Of a DNA stretch of 64,000 nucleotides, positions 12,222 through 25,400 are shown piece after piece. Within the stretch, counting starts at the first letter, position 1. Each line of letters begins with the position of its first letter. Both the position numbers and the translations under genes were made by a program. This stretch comes from Isoetes taiwanensis (taxonomy: Eukaryota > Streptophyta > Lycopodiopsida > Isoetales > Isoetaceae): assembly GCA_021234155.1 (NCBI GenBank), contig JAJEKV010000012.1:7468448-7532447 (forward strand), in the 5' to 3' direction. The notes under the pieces are model-generated. The model was not told the DNA's origin and made no database searches. It saw only the letters and a list, made by a program, of their open reading frames with translations.

Positions 12222-13325
12222 GGAGATTCCTCCACTCTAAGCACCATCGTCGTCGACATGGAGAGCCCTCCATTTGACTCATGCCACTTATAATGAGCAA
12301 TTACTGAGTGAGGGATATGAAGGTGTCATTTTCCAATCCTCCTTTGGGTCGATATAAACTAGGGAAGCATATACAATATTAGCACATATATCATAACTAC
12401 AGAGAAAGCGTAATAAACCACTTTGAAGGGTTAGAATCATCATTATCATCATCAAGGTCAACATACATATCAATACATGAGGCTAATCCTACTTGGTTAG
12501 ACTCATAGGGTTGACTAATGGGCGGCCAGGTCCTCAAGATAATAACAAACAGAAGTAAACACTGGAGTTGGATGGCATAGAACATTGGCTTGGTTTGTCC
12601 ACTCCATCTACCACGCTTATGCATACTTTCCAGATAGGATGAAGGATGGCGGGCCTCAACTGTAGCCTACTGATGGTTTGATAGCAATGGATATTCCGGG
12701 GTTTCATCTCACTCGGTTGAAAGGTAGGCATGAGAATTATCTCATCCGAGTAGTGACATGCCCATGCAGTTGGCTAGGGGACTATTCGTTCATGACTTGC
12801 CCCACTGAGGTGACACATTACCTAGGAGGGGCTACCCTTTACTCCCGTGGTGTACACCTCTTCTATAGGGGATATGCCATGTGCATGCAAGGGGTCGGAC
12901 AAAAACCCCCTTGTATGCGACTTGAAAATTTTCAAAAAAAAAAATCCTCTTCCAACAACATATTGTACTAGAATAACAAAAAAAAAAAAAAAAACTTTCT
13001 ACATATGACGTATACATATGGTTCAAGCATAGAAAAATTCCTTTGGATCACACACCTTGATCGTATGGCTAAAACTATGTGAATCCCTCTTGCCTTTATT
13101 CACCTTGCATGCGGTGGCAGACTATTAAGTCTATAGACATAATGTGGATCATATGGCCCTAGGGAATGTTGCCATATGGAAAATGTGGTCCCAATGGTTT
13201 GCTTGGAAATATATTGATGTTATTAAGTTATCCCCAAGCATGATCCTTCCAATATATTGACAACATTAGCAAATTATGCTCTTGTACATGTCGATTCTAT
13301 TGACATGTAACGTGATCTATCTGTA

Positions 13326-13354
13326 CTAGTAAATTGCCCACCTTCGGTGGGCAA
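13326..13354 (-). mobile_element. Helitron 3' terminus (element extends rightward)
   Basis: Read on the minus strand, a perfect 9-bp stem (TTGCCCACC / GGTGGGCAA with a 3-nt loop) is followed after a few bases by CTAG and then T. This is the hairpin plus CTRR plus host-T signature of Helitron 3' ends. The matching 5' end was not located, so the element's extent is unknown. It may include the LINE-like fragments and part of the duplicated unit to its right. Confidence 0.65.
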
Positions 13355-13658
13355 TCCATGTGATTGTGGCCGAAGATTTAAAAAAATGCTTGGACAATGG
13401 TCAACATAAGTTATTGTGTGTGTTCCTCCAATTATTGTAATGTAAAAGTTGCTTAAAATTAATGGTTTATGAAAATTATTTATGGTTGATTAAATTTTCT
13501 GTGAAAAATGCATTGAACAATAACTCTGTAGGGTTACACAATTCAGTTCTATTTGTATTCTAATGTGGTTGATTATGTAAAATTGAGCATTCTAATGGAT
13601 CATGAAAAAGCAAAAAAGTTCAAGAATGATCAACATTAAAATTGGTTTATAATATATC

Positions 13659-14230
13659 TTATGTAAAGCTACATAAATAACACATTTGTATTGGTTGGTT
13701 CAATTGAAAATCCGGGAAATTATTTTGAAAGAGAAGAATTGTATCACCCATGGAGTCCACAGCCGGCGTCACAAATTTATCAAGATCTTTTGCACTCTTG
13801 AACATGATGAGAAAGAAGCCGTTATCTAGATACTTAATAGATTTGTGGGGATTAATGTGGTTCTTGTGCAAAAGGGCGCTCAACCACCCAAAGATCGTCT
13901 TACGATCAAATTAGCCACCTGTCTAGTAGCAAACCACAAAATAAACCACCAAATGTTCTGTATTCCTCAAATGCTCTTCTTGATTAATCTATACGACAAC
14001 AGTATTCCCATATCGTCCACCGGATCGAACATCCCAAAAGATATCTCCACTAACATGATGATGGGAAAGATTAGGCGAATTCATCTTTTATACAGTCTAT
14101 CATCTCTTTTTTGTTGCCCCTGCGAACAAAGGATATGGCCTCTGAGGCTCTGTCGCTGGCTAGGATGGCAAATCCTTTTCAAGCGAAATACTAAAGTTTG
14201 ATTGGGATACATGTTGGATAATCTCATTCG
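13659..14230 (-). pseudogene. DUF4283-like fragment (LINE ORF1 type), degenerate
   Basis: A minus-strand segment around 13883-13690 reads YLDNGFFLIMFKSAKDLDK, then a stretch ending NNFPDF. The order (Asn-Gly-Phe-Phe-Leu, Phe-x-Ser, then Pro-x-Phe about 35 residues on) resembles the DUF4283 domain found in plant LINE-associated ORF1 proteins. Upstream sequence on the same strand is broken by stops and frameshifts. There is no full-length protein. It is most likely a retroelement relic carried inside the Helitron-rich region. The assignment rests on a short motif and is moderate. Confidence 0.45.
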
Positions 14231-15585
14231 CATTTTAGTATGACCACACCATGGAATCTGAGGTCAATGTGGCGAGTTTGCCAGTGTCCAAGATCAAAAG
14301 CTTTGCTAAATACCAAGAGCCCTTGGTCTCATGTGCATGCACCTCAGAGGAAATGGCCTGGAGTAAAATCTCATCCTCTCTCATATCTGTATCCACTTGT
14401 TGAGGAGAATTACTGCCCCCAATTTCCTGGCGAATTGTCTCCTACCTAGCATTCTTAAAGACTGCCATTGTTCCTATTGATGCTTTGTAATATAGATTGC
14501 CTGCACCATTGAAGCTTGAGAAGTATATATGTTGTTAAGATTAGCATTTCTACATCTAAAAAATTTGCAATATCGAGTACCCAAGATCTACAAAAATGGC
14601 ACACTGTTTCAATGCAGGTCTGAACATGTGTTCTCATCATTTAACTTAAAGAGGCTAGAATCCATAAATTCACAAATTCCAAGACCAGATGCTTCTTGTA
14701 ACAGTGTTTATTACCAAAGGCCCACTCAAAGCCACTGCTTTTTTCTGCTTATTGCCAAAGGGGTTTTATTTTGCAGCACTCTTTTCCAAAGGTTCGTCAA
14801 CACAAATTAAGACGCAAGATCAATTTACCTGGAGAAAAATGCATGTCTAACTTTCCTGATTCTGCAGCCATGTTTGTCACAGGTCCACCTTTGTCCGTGT
14901 ATAACCAAAGACCAGATCAACAATCTGCTCCCACAGAACAGGAATTGATCTGCGAATCTACAACAAAGATTTAAAATTCTGACAGAACAAAATACTATAG
15001 CATATGACGGAGCAACAAATAAACATCTCTTCGCATACCTGGACATATGAAGCTACAAAGCCATTAACTTCAAGAAGATGTTCTGTTTTAACAAAAGTTA
15101 TAACAGATCCTTCCGTATCAACATCTCTTAAGCCATAAACGGTGCTGTAGAGTAGAACCTTAAATAGTAGCATCGGCTGCCCTGGGCACTTCTAATGGAA
15201 GAATATTGTATGGTTTAAATACTTTAGTTGCATCAGAATCCATCACAGCTTTCAGCTGTTAAGAGAAAGCAGAACAATTTAAGGATGTGAATGTTGCTAA
15301 CAATAACATTGGTTGAAAAATATAAATCTACCTGTCCAGGGTTGTTTTACTGTGCAGTATCTGGTAGCCTCAAAACTCTTAGTGTTGCAAAAACCCTCCT
15401 AACTTTCTCGATACTGCACTTAGAAAACACACATATGATCTTGCTGCTGCAAAAGTCACTAATGACAATTACAGTGAAATGACTGTAATAAACCTACTCG
15501 CCAAGATATTATTATAATTAGGGCGTGGTTCCACAGTTCTCTCTTGATGCCAAGGTTAATGCTTCGAGAACCTGTAAGCTGCATG

Positions 15586-15900
15586 TTACGTGTACAACAA
15601 CATACAATACCATTGCATTAAGGCATATGAGTTAAAGAGATGATATATCACCTGCAGAGGCGATGAGAAGGACAAATCTAATCCCTGAGCAGCCAGGCAT
15701 TCTTCCACAGCTTGGTCGACCTCACCTTCACCTACTTTTACATCCCAGCTGGTGATTGGTTCTTCCACATGTACTGCTTCCTTCATAATTTCCCTTTCAG
15801 GAAACTTAGGTAGTGCATCATCAATTTCTGATACTGCATTATCCATGTAAGCCCGCCTCAAATGGCCTTTCACTCGCATCCCTTTCACGGACATACTCAA
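15586..15900 (-). pseudogene. Exon-like gene fragment, unit 1 copy
   Basis: A minus-strand open frame of about 80 credible residues starts MSMSVKGMRVKGHLRRAYMD and ends LDLSFSSPLQ at what looks like a donor splice site near 15650. After that the frame reads into AT-rich intron-like sequence. A possible next exon begins at an acceptor-like CAG near 15572. The acidic middle (SEIDDALPKFPERE) does not match a family I recognise. The fragment occurs identically at 19083-19397. It is probably a piece of a host gene duplicated or captured with the surrounding DNA; whether it is expressed is unknown. Confidence 0.4.
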
Positions 15901-16524
15901 CCAAGCTTTGATTTCTTCTTAGATTTCTAAGGAACAGCCAAAAAACCACAGCCAAGAACCATATGTTTCCCGCTCCACACATCCAAAGAAAACCCTACTT
16001 GGTCTGCGAGAATGCCGCATACCGCGGACCACGGTTTTTGGTGCGAGAATGCTCTAACTGGCGGAAGGATGTCCAGAGGCCATGCTTGGTCAATGCTTGG
16101 TCTCTAAAGCAGCGGCCCCAAGAATCGCAACAACGGGAAGAAAAATAATAGCCGATGCCAGCCAGGAAGCAAGCAGAAAACCCCTGCTTCTGTAAGAGAA
16201 AATCCATCGAGCGCTATAACCCTACGAAAATTGTGCTGCATCAAATCTCAACCATACGACAACATATCAAATCCTAGCCGTCCAAATTAGGTCTCCATTG
16301 AAGACCCACGCCAAAACATTATAATAAAGATAGTATATGTATATGAAGCTCATAAAGTGCCAATCATCTGTCCCATATAAAGTTCCCAAAATAGTGGGTC
16401 TAGCCATAGTTAAGAGGGGTAACTACCACTTGCACACCTTTTACAGGTAAGAAACATCGAAATTTTCTATTCTCTTCTATTATACTCTAATCTATTATAT
16501 TCTATATTCTTTTTGTGATAGTTG

Positions 16525-16587
16525 GGAGGAGGAGGAGGAGGAGGAGGAGGAGGAGGAGGAGGAGGAGGAGGAGGAGGAGGAGGAGGA
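16525..16587. repeat. (GGA)21 microsatellite, unit 1
   Basis: Twenty-one GGA units. The duplicate at 26592-26627 has twelve. The repeat creates a spurious poly-proline frame on the minus strand. Confidence 0.95.
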
Positions 16588-16979
16588 GACAAAGTTTTGT
16601 TTATATTTTTGCTATGAATAGAAGTAAAGTAAGTAGTGACCTGTAACAAAATATAATCTTGCCAATTTCTTAATGCTGCTAGGCTAAACATCATGATTTG
16701 AAACTCCCCATTGAGGGCCAACATCATTAAACTTTTGAGAATCAGAAAAGGTAGTGAGGATGAAGAACCAACAACTAGATTTGTATGAAATATATTGTCT
16801 TTAAGATGCCAGTAAGGTCCTTATTATAGTTCTATATCATAACTTCTAAATAATTGCCTATGTGTGATTCTGAATGAAGAAAAATAGGAATCCAGAAGCA
16901 GCAACAGGCCCGGAAGAGAAAGAAGTCTCTCCATCTCTAATGCCAAATTGATGGAAGAAAGGAATCAATACCTCCTCAA

Positions 16980-17260
16980 TATTGCTTCTTGTTATCACGA
17001 TCTGAATGAAGATGAACGTTGCCAAATCAGAGCTCCAAAGAAAGACTAGACTCTAGTAAGGAAGCAATACCCCAATAATGCTTCTGTAACTCAAAGTCTC
17101 TAAAAGAGCTTTGCAACAACACAAATTTCATGTGCTGATCAAAATCACCTGAAGCAAGTTGAGCTGTATTGGCAATACTACCCTAATATTGCTTCTAGAA
17201 CTCAAATTTCTGAGAGGGTTTTTCAATCACTCATGTTCATTCTAATGATCCAAATCCTGA
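16980..17260. repeat. Three diverged repeats of about 110 bp in the duplicated unit
   Basis: The wording GAAGCAATAC/TACC...AATATTGCTTCT followed by AACTCAAANTTCT and a short GAG...TTTNCAA segment recurs near 16988, 17062 and 17172. It is present again in the second copy at about 27005-27260. No function is visible. Confidence 0.5.
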
Positions 17261-17593
17261 ACCTAGCTGGTAATTTGTTGTCTAAGGATATTTCTATTCT
17301 TACAACACTTAGCATTGTTAATTAGATATACACGACGCTTGCCCTCAGTGGTTGGCACCAGGGGGTTCATGGGGTTCATCTTTATGGGTGGAAGGTTCGA
17401 TTGGGTGGGACGTTTGATTCTTGCTATCGCAAGAGTTCTTTTGAAATGAGATTGCATGAATTAGGCTACTACATATCACCACACCTTTCAAAACTCAGCT
17501 AGCAAGACAATTAGATTCTGGGAGTAGGTAGAAATCCTAGAGAAAGACTATAGGCTGGGCAAAAAAGAGGGACTCAAGGCTATAGGCAGGACA

Positions 17594-17893
17594 CTAGAGA
17601 GAGACTGAAGACTGTGGTGGGGTGCTAGAGAGACTAATTTGTCTCCATATTAGCAAAACATCTCTACACTCTGGAATATGATGCTCCAATGCCTCAATAA
17701 TGAAATCATCTAATGAGCATTTAATATCCACTTTTGAATCAATTTTTCTAATGAAATGGTTAATCATAGATGCTTGATGCACTATTTGCCATAAAAGAGT
17801 ATATATATTAGGTGGAAGGGGCCATCCATACCCATTTTGAACCCTTGTTAAGTCCCTTTTTAGTATCTCATCCTCTCTCATATCTGTATCCAC
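17594..17893 (-). pseudogene. LINE zinc-binding (zf-RVT-like) fragment, unit 1 copy
   Basis: The minus-strand frame contains LPPNIYTLLWQIVHQASMIN, then IKCSLDDFIIEALEHHIPEC and a following IW. This is the layout of the zinc-binding domain after plant LINE reverse transcriptases (Leu-Trp-x3-His, then CxLC, EHxxxxC). The second cysteine of the CxLC pair is an Asp here. The copy at 27642-27917 has the same change, so the loss predates the duplication. It is a relic, not a gene. Confidence 0.6.
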
Positions 17894-19082
17894 TTGTTGA
17901 GGAGAATTACTGCCCCCAATTTCCTGGCGAATTGTCTCCTACCTAGCATTCTTAAAGACTGCCATTGTTCCTATTGATGCTTTGTAATATAGATTGCCTG
18001 CACCATTGAAGCTTGAGAAGTATATATGTTGTTAAGATTAGCATTTCTACATCTAAAAAATTTGCAATATCGAGTACCCAAGATCTACAAAAATGGCACA
18101 CTGTTTCAATGCAGGTCTGAACATGTGTTCTCATCATTTAACTTAAAGAGGCTAGAATCCATAAATTCACAAATTCCAAGACCAGATGCTTCTTGTAACA
18201 GTGTTTATTACCAAAGGCCCACTCAAAGCCACTGCTTTTTTCTGCTTATTGCCAAAGGGGTTTTATTTTGCAGCACTCTTTTCCAAAGGTTCGTCAACAC
18301 AAATTAAGACGCAAGATCAATTTACCTGGAGAAAAATGCATGTCTAACTTTCCTGATTCTGCAGCCATGTTTGTCACAGGTCCACCTTTGTCCGTGTATA
18401 ACCAAAGACCAGATCAACAATCTGCTCCCACAGAACAGGAATTGATCTGCGAATCTACAACAAAGATTTAAAATTCTGACAGAACAAAATACTATAGCAT
18501 ATGACGGAGCAACAAATAAACATCTCTTCGCATACCTGGACATATGAAGCTACAAAGCCATTAACTTCAAGAAGATGTTCTGTTTTAACAAAAGTTATAA
18601 CAGATCCTTCCGTATCAACATCTCTTCGCCATAAACGGTGCCTGTAGAGTAGAACCTTAAATAGTAGCATCGGCTGCCCCAGGCACTTCTAATGGAAGAA
18701 TATTGTATGGTTTAAATACTTTAGTTGCATCAGAATCCATCACAGCTTTCAGCTGTTAAGAGAAAGCAGAACAATTTAAGGATGTGAATGTTGCTAACAA
18801 TAACATTGGTTGAAAAATATAAATCTACCTGTCCAGGGTTGTTTTACTGTGCAGTATCTGGTAGCCTCAAAACTCTTAGTGTTGCAAAAACCCTCCTAAC
18901 TTTCTCGATACTGCACTTAGAAAACACACATATGATCTTGCTGCTGCAAAAGTCACTAATGACAATTACAGTGAAATGACTGTAATAAACCTACTCGCCA
19001 AGATATTATTATAATTAGGGCGTGGTTCCACAGTTCTCTCTTGATGCCAAGGTTAATGCTTCGAGAACCTGTAAGCTGCATG

Positions 19083-19397
19083 TTACGTGTACAACAACAT
19101 ACAATACCATTGCATTAAGGCATATGAGTTAAAGAGATGATATATCACCTGCAGAGGCGATGAGAAGGACAAATCTAATCCCTGAGCAGCCAGGCATTCT
19201 TCCACAGCTTGGTCGACCTCACCTTCACCTACTTTTACATCCCAGCTGGTGATTGGTTCTTCCACATGTACTGCTTCCTTCATAATTTCCCTTTCAGGAA
19301 ACTTAGGTAGTGCATCATCAATTTCTGATACTGCATTATCCATGTAAGCCCGCCTCAAATGGCCTTTCACTCGCATCCCTTTCACGGACATACTCAA
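19083..19397 (-). pseudogene. Exon-like gene fragment, unit 2 copy
   Basis: Identical in translation to the fragment at 15586-15900, ending at the same donor-like site. It has no recognised family and is interpreted as the duplicated partner of that fragment. Confidence 0.4.
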
Positions 19398-20108
19398 CCA
19401 AGCTTTGATTTCTTCTTAGATTTCTAAGGAACAGCCAAAAAACCACAGCCAAGAACCATATGTTTCCCGCTCCACACATCCAAAGAAAACCCTACTTCGG
19501 TCTGAGAATGCCAGACACAGACACGGTTTTTCGGTCTGAGAATGCTCTAACTGGCGGAAGGATGTCCAGAGGCCATGCTTGGTCAATGCTTGGTCTCTAA
19601 AGCAGCGGCCCCAAGAATCGCAACAACGGGAAGAAAAATAATAGCCGATGCCAGCCAGGAAGCAAGCAGAAAACCCCTGCTTCTGTAAGAGAAAATCCAT
19701 CGAGCGCTATAACCCTACGAAAATTGTGCTGCATCAAATCTCAACCATACGACAACATATCAAATCCTAGCCGTCCAAATTAGGTCTCCATTGAAGACCC
19801 ACGCCAAAACATTATAATAAAGACTAGTAAACGTGTGCCCGGCGTTGCCGGGCTAATATTCTGACATGTGTTTTTACTCAGCCTTTAACGTCTATATGTT
19901 TCAATAACAACGCGTGTTGATATTGGGAAGAATGAACATTATTTGCTTTTGTAATTATTTTAATTATTGAAATTGTCTAATGACAGTATCAATGTATTAA
20001 CTTCGCATTTATAAATTTCAAAAGAGAAAATAATGTTTTATAAGGAATGTGGGAGGCAGCTAAATCTACCTCTTGAGATGAAAATTTAGAAAGACAGATT
20101 CAAAACTT

Positions 20109-20292
20109 GTGCTTAAAATGTCAATCTTAGATATAATTAAGTACATCAACGAAAAATAGGTACAAAAATGCAAAATACAAATTTTTGTTCTGGTTCATTG
20201 GTGCTTAAAATGTCAATCTTAGATATAATTAAGTACATCAACGAAAAATAGGTACAAAAATGCAAAATACAAATTTTTGTTCTGGTTCATTG
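20109..20292. repeat. 92-bp tandem duplication, two copies
   Basis: GTGCTTAAAATGTCAATCTT starts at 20109 and again at 20201, and the two units look identical. It lies within the left half of the Helitron near its 3' end. Confidence 0.95.
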
Positions 20293-22269
20293 GTATATTC
20301 TAGTTCATGATGGAACTCTTTTCACTCGGCCTTTAGCATCCATATGTGCAATTTCGTCTTGTTGATATTGACTTTGAGTTGTATAGAAATAAGTTTTTGT
20401 ATAATTGTACTTCAAAAGATAAGTTAAGGAGAAACATTTTATAGAGCCTTTGTGTCTATGGTGGAAGTTATGGGAAGAAATTGTCAGTTTATTTATTGGA
20501 CATCTCGCATGGTAATTCCATGCAAGGCCATGCAAATTCCAGGTCATTGACGTGTTGCACCTTCTACATACTTTTGATGTAACACAAATCCTCATTTATG
20601 TGCAAGGATGTTCCATCTAGACAAACAAATAGGTTATGTAAAATTTAAAGCATACCATCTAGTACCTTTATCAATATCTACATCATTAACGGGAATGATT
20701 TTAATTTCTTAAAATAGAATTGAAATCATTGTCTAGTCCACATGTTTTATGAAACAATTCTTGAAACTTTAGACAATGGTCTAAATCCTACCTGCAAAGG
20801 AACTTTGGCAATATTAGGACATTGTATTGCAATACATATTTTGCAAGAAGACTCAAATGCTTTTAACAAATCACTGAAAAATGGTAGACTATCTAGAATG
20901 CCAGAGACAGTTTTTTAGAGGAGCTCCAAATAAAGCCAAGACGTATACGCCATGAAAACTGCTTCGATAAGGACTTTGAGATTATCCTACAACAGAGTAC
21001 AATCTGCAATCTAGAAACTTGAAAGAACACCTCTGAACATCATCAAACCTTCGGCAAATGTGGAGCCAGAATTCTAAAACATGCACTTACAGGCAAACAT
21101 GGAACATGCAGCGACCTTCCTTCTGCTGCAAGCACACTTCCTTTCTTATGCAAGTCATTGTGATGGGCGAAAAGAAATGCCAAAAAATCGCCAAAAAAAC
21201 GCCTGGGCAGTCATATCTTGGTGAAACCTTTAGATGCTCATCTCCTGCAACCTACTCTGGACGGCTCAACCTGCAGAAAGAAAAAGAAGAAACACATCGA
21301 ACACCAAGTTTGAGCATGAGGGCTACTTGGTTTCGGACAGCTAATGCATTACCTCAAATGCATCATGCAAGAAGGTCCTTCAGTGGGAAACGTCATCCAA
21401 AAACCTGCCCCGTAATCTGAGAAACATGCAAATGAAAATAATCAAAAACATTATTATCTAAAAGCATTATTATCCATGAGAAAATATATAGCAAATTCAT
21501 AAATCTTGAGCTCTATTGTACTTGAAAGAACCATTCAGACAATGTAGCCATTGAAAAATGGCCAATTTTTGCACATGCCTTGGACCAGCTCGCTCAACTT
21601 ATTTGTTGCTTGCAAGAATCTGCTTGCAAAGCGGTGCAATTTATAAACCGTATTATCTTCTATATCTTATTTTGTTTGCAGAAAGTTGCCTGTACCACAA
21701 TAGTAAGGCATATAGGTACCAGTTCGTCTGCATGCAGCCATGGTGCCTACAGTAGAAACAATCCAGGTCCTTATAGAAATGGCAAGCAAAAAAACACCGA
21801 GTAGAAGAAAAAATTAAGCAGCCTTACCCTCCTTGCAAGAAAAGTCTGCACAGTATATAAATGACATCAAGAATGCTGCTTCAGAATGCCTGCGAAAATG
21901 AGAGGCATTCATTTTTATTCCTGGCAGTTACCTGATACAACCAACAACCAGAAAGCTTTCCGCTTTGGATGTCCTGCAAGAAGCCTGCACAAAAAAAAAG
22001 GGTTCATACATAAGCATGGAAGCTATCTTTGGGAGATTTTGATCTGTGCATAGAATAGAATCCAGTGCTCAGAAACATATCTCCAAACGCCGGAGCTGCA
22101 TAGAAAAAAAAAACGTTGGAAATTTTGGAAAACCTGATGTCCGATTAAGTTGTTTCGTCATTTTTAAACATGGGAAAGAATGATGGAAGACGGAGGAGGA
22201 AAACGGCTGAGGTAGAGACGGGATGATTAGGGAAACACGCCCCTAATACAAAAACGAAAACTAAAAAGC

Positions 22270-22400
22270 AAGCTTTTCCGGTGCCAAAATCACGCTTTTG
22301 CCGGAAAATAGAGTGTTACCGGCGGTCGGAAAAAAGAGGACACCCACCTCCAAAAACATTTTAAATGTGTTGCCGGGCTAATGTCCTGCATGTCCTGCAT
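22270..22400 (-). other. Fusion point of two Helitron halves
   Basis: The segment 22270-22364 resembles the Helitron's true 5' end at 26300-26388 (CCGGTNCCAAAATCACGCTT, then GAGGACACCCACC and CATTTTAA) but stops before the terminal TCTACTTAC. It runs straight into 22365-22400, which resembles the 3' end (TTGCCGGGCTAATG, then GTGTTTTTA) but lacks the outer stem arm and CTAG. Both inner termini are therefore lost. Confidence 0.75.
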
Positions 22401-25400
22401 GTGTTTTTAATCGGCCTTTTTCATATATGCAACTTCATCAACGCAAATTCAACAACTAATATTGGCAAGAATAAAACATGTGCCAGGCATTGTCGCGTGC
22501 ATAAGAGCTTATGGCCTTTCTAAGATTGATTTAGTATGTATCTTTACGACTCCTATGGGGTTCATGCTAAAATAGTTTTATTTCTCCATATATGGTTCAA
22601 ACATTAGGCTTTGCAAATACTCTCGTAATTCTATTTTGATGAAAATGCAACTTGGCACTTTCAAGTTTTGTAGGTTAGCTAACTTTCTTCAAAACTCATA
22701 ACTATGAGACCTTTGTCAAAAAGTTCATGATGTACAATTGGAACCTTTCTTCGAATTGCTTTACAATTGGGACCTTTCTTCGAATTGTGATCTTTACAAA
22801 CTGGCTTTGCAAAGTCCCTCACTTGTCGTGACAAAATGTGTTGTAAAATTGGCAAATGAAACTTCAAAAAAAAGTCATAGTATTATGACAAAAGACATAG
22901 GTGGACATAGTTGTAGCCCAAATATCTATTATCTTGTTGGATATATGCCATCAAATGCTAAATACTGTGACCATAGTCTTAGCCCAAATATCTTATCTAC
23001 TCTTCTATTCTTCTTGTTGCATATACATGCCACAAATGTAAAATACTCATTTACAAACATTTTTACTGGTGCATATTAAATTCGAAGGTTTGCAAATCAT
23101 GCCCAATGCCATAGAAATCTAAAATAATCGTAAGGCAGCTTACATTAATTTCTCTATGAATGTGCATAGAACTGAAAATACATGTAATTACTCCGTTAAT
23201 GTTCAATGAAGTTACCATTCATTATCAGGCAATAAATGTTGTAGGAATAAGTTGATTAAATAATCTTGAACCAACACCTCATGTCCATCTATATATGCAG
23301 TTTAAAAAGATCTTATGTTTGCATGGCACAATTCTCCATCTTTCAACAGAGCTAAATATCCACATTCTTTGGGGATTTGCAAAACAATACCTGCAATAAA
23401 TGCATCAAATTACTATCAAAACATAAAAGTCATACTTCTGTAGTTTAAATAATGTGAGGACATGAGATATTACCTATAACGCAACTAACCTCACATTAAT
23501 AGAGCTGAAAAATATGATCGCATAAGGTTTTAACATTATATGATGATCCAACTATGCTTACTATCTGCAAGAAAGACATGGAGCATGGGATTAATAACTT
23601 ACAACCGTGTATAACTGAAAAAGGAGGTTAAAGCATTCTTACTCCAGCTGTGTTCTTCAAGAAGAAGGTGTTTCTGAAAGTTCCCAACTACTCCACTGAA
23701 TTCATAAATGAGAAGAGCTCCTGTGTTTTACTATATTGGAAGATGTGCACATTCACCTCAACAAAACTATATTTTACTTAACATAGACTGTGCACATTAA
23801 AGAAGACAATCATATCATTGCTATATGATATGCATTGCCTATTATTCCCATAAATGGATTGCTGAACAACAATACACCACAACATTTCTGTGGCACTAAT
23901 GGCTCCTGTATAGATTTAAAAAGGAAACAGGAAATAGGAAACCTGGTATAATTGAATGAACAGGATTTAATTTGATGTTCTTACCTCATTGCACACGTGG
24001 TAATCATAATATACCCTCTGTCCTTCTTAACTCATAAAATAACCTGCAAATGATGAAAAGTCACCCGCTAGCCTGTTGAAAAAGAAAGATAGAACTTGTA
24101 TAGAAAACGATACAAACAACATATAACAAAGAGTATGCAGACCAGCTTTGCACTCCCATGATGAATACAGTTTCAACTTGAAAAGCAAGAAAATCATTTT
24201 CGACCTTGTTCTCATGGAAGAGGTTGTCTCTGATATAAGCAACGACACCAGTTTTAACGTAGACTGCACCACCTCCAATTCATCTAGAAACAGCAACCAA
24301 GCAAGCTAAATTTGACAGCATATCGAAATAAATCTGTGATCTCAGACCAACTCTTGGATTATAAGAACTTACCCAAAGCTTTAAGGAGATTCAAATACGG
24401 AGTAAATAAACCTGCAAGCAAATAAAATAATAGAGCAGAACATACTTCAAAAGAATATACTTCAAACAGAATCTGTTCAATTGAAAAAATATAACTACTT
24501 ATACCCATAAACATCAGATTAACATCTGCAGAAACTTCGTCTAAGGCCACCATAGAGAACATGCTTATTTCATGACAAACAATATGTGCACAAAGTAACA
24601 TGCTTGATCTTTTTATCGGAACAGGAATTGGATGACTGTTGCAGAAAATGAAATATCTACAAAAAGAGAGAAGCGAGTCTTAAAAACCTGCATACCATAT
24701 GTTGATTTAAATGTTGATACCAATGCAGCAAAATGAAAGGAAGGAAACAAATATACAGAAATAACAAAACACATAGACTCATACCTAATCTTCCCGTGAA
24801 TCTATTTGCTCTTCCGTAAGCATGAATGATTCCCTTTGCAAAACTTGATCTGGTGCTAAGAAAGAGCTGCAATTGATCAAGTTCATATCTGAAAGATAAG
24901 AAATGAAAATATGGGCTATGGAAAATTTACCTGAAGCTCCAGCAAGTTGCAGCTCCAGCCCATTGCTATAAGGAACACAGTCTTTGCTCTAATCTGTTGA
25001 TTCTTCTAAACTGGAGGAACCGGAGCTATGACATTGTAGCTGTGCCCTTGGAACTATTTGTATAACTCCAGGCCGTAAATCAAAGAGTAACTAAACTCAA
25101 GAATAAAAAAATACACAGAATGTTGCCTGGAATGCAGAAACAATAACAACTCAATACTGAAAATCTTCACTTGATGCAAATGAGGGATGCTTCTACAGAG
25201 GGAAGAATAGCAACTTACAGATAGAGGATAGAATAACAACTTACAGATGGATGCATCCAAGGCTCTTTTCTGGTAATGAGAACCAAAGAAGCAAGTTGAT
25301 CGAGCTTTAGTTATGGGGACGGCGGAGCAGAGATTTTAGACATGCGGAGCTCCCATACTATTGAGTCCCTAAAGTTTCTGAAAAATGCAAGAGATGAGCA

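Larger units (their letters stand above)
11481..13325. other. Non-coding DNA between gypsy element and Helitron terminus
   Basis: No coding region is supported. It holds the degenerate array at 11720-12170, a 13-bp inverted repeat at 12189-12221 and A-runs near 12930 and 12978. A plus-strand open frame at 12678-12971 shows no family resemblance. Confidence 0.5.
14368..17864. repeat. Tandem duplication, unit 1 (3497 bp, no Helitron)
   Basis: Bases 14368-16330 match 17865-19823, and 16331-17865 match 26398-27913. The offset is a constant 3497 from 14368 to about 15970 (bar two compensating 1-bp indels near 15130). Unit 1 joins its two halves directly at 16330/16331 (AAAGA|TAGTATATG), whereas unit 2 carries the 6574-bp Helitron at that exact point. 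Identity is above 99% over most of the left half. Differences are clustered at 15990-16050 and scattered through the right half, largely where one copy has CG. Confidence 0.95.

Noticed and set aside
12678-12971. Plus-strand frame of 97 residues
   Set aside because: Composition is odd and ends in an A-run; no recognisable domain.
16467-16727. Proline-rich minus-strand open frame
   Set aside because: It is produced by the GGA microsatellite; its length changes with repeat number between the two copies.
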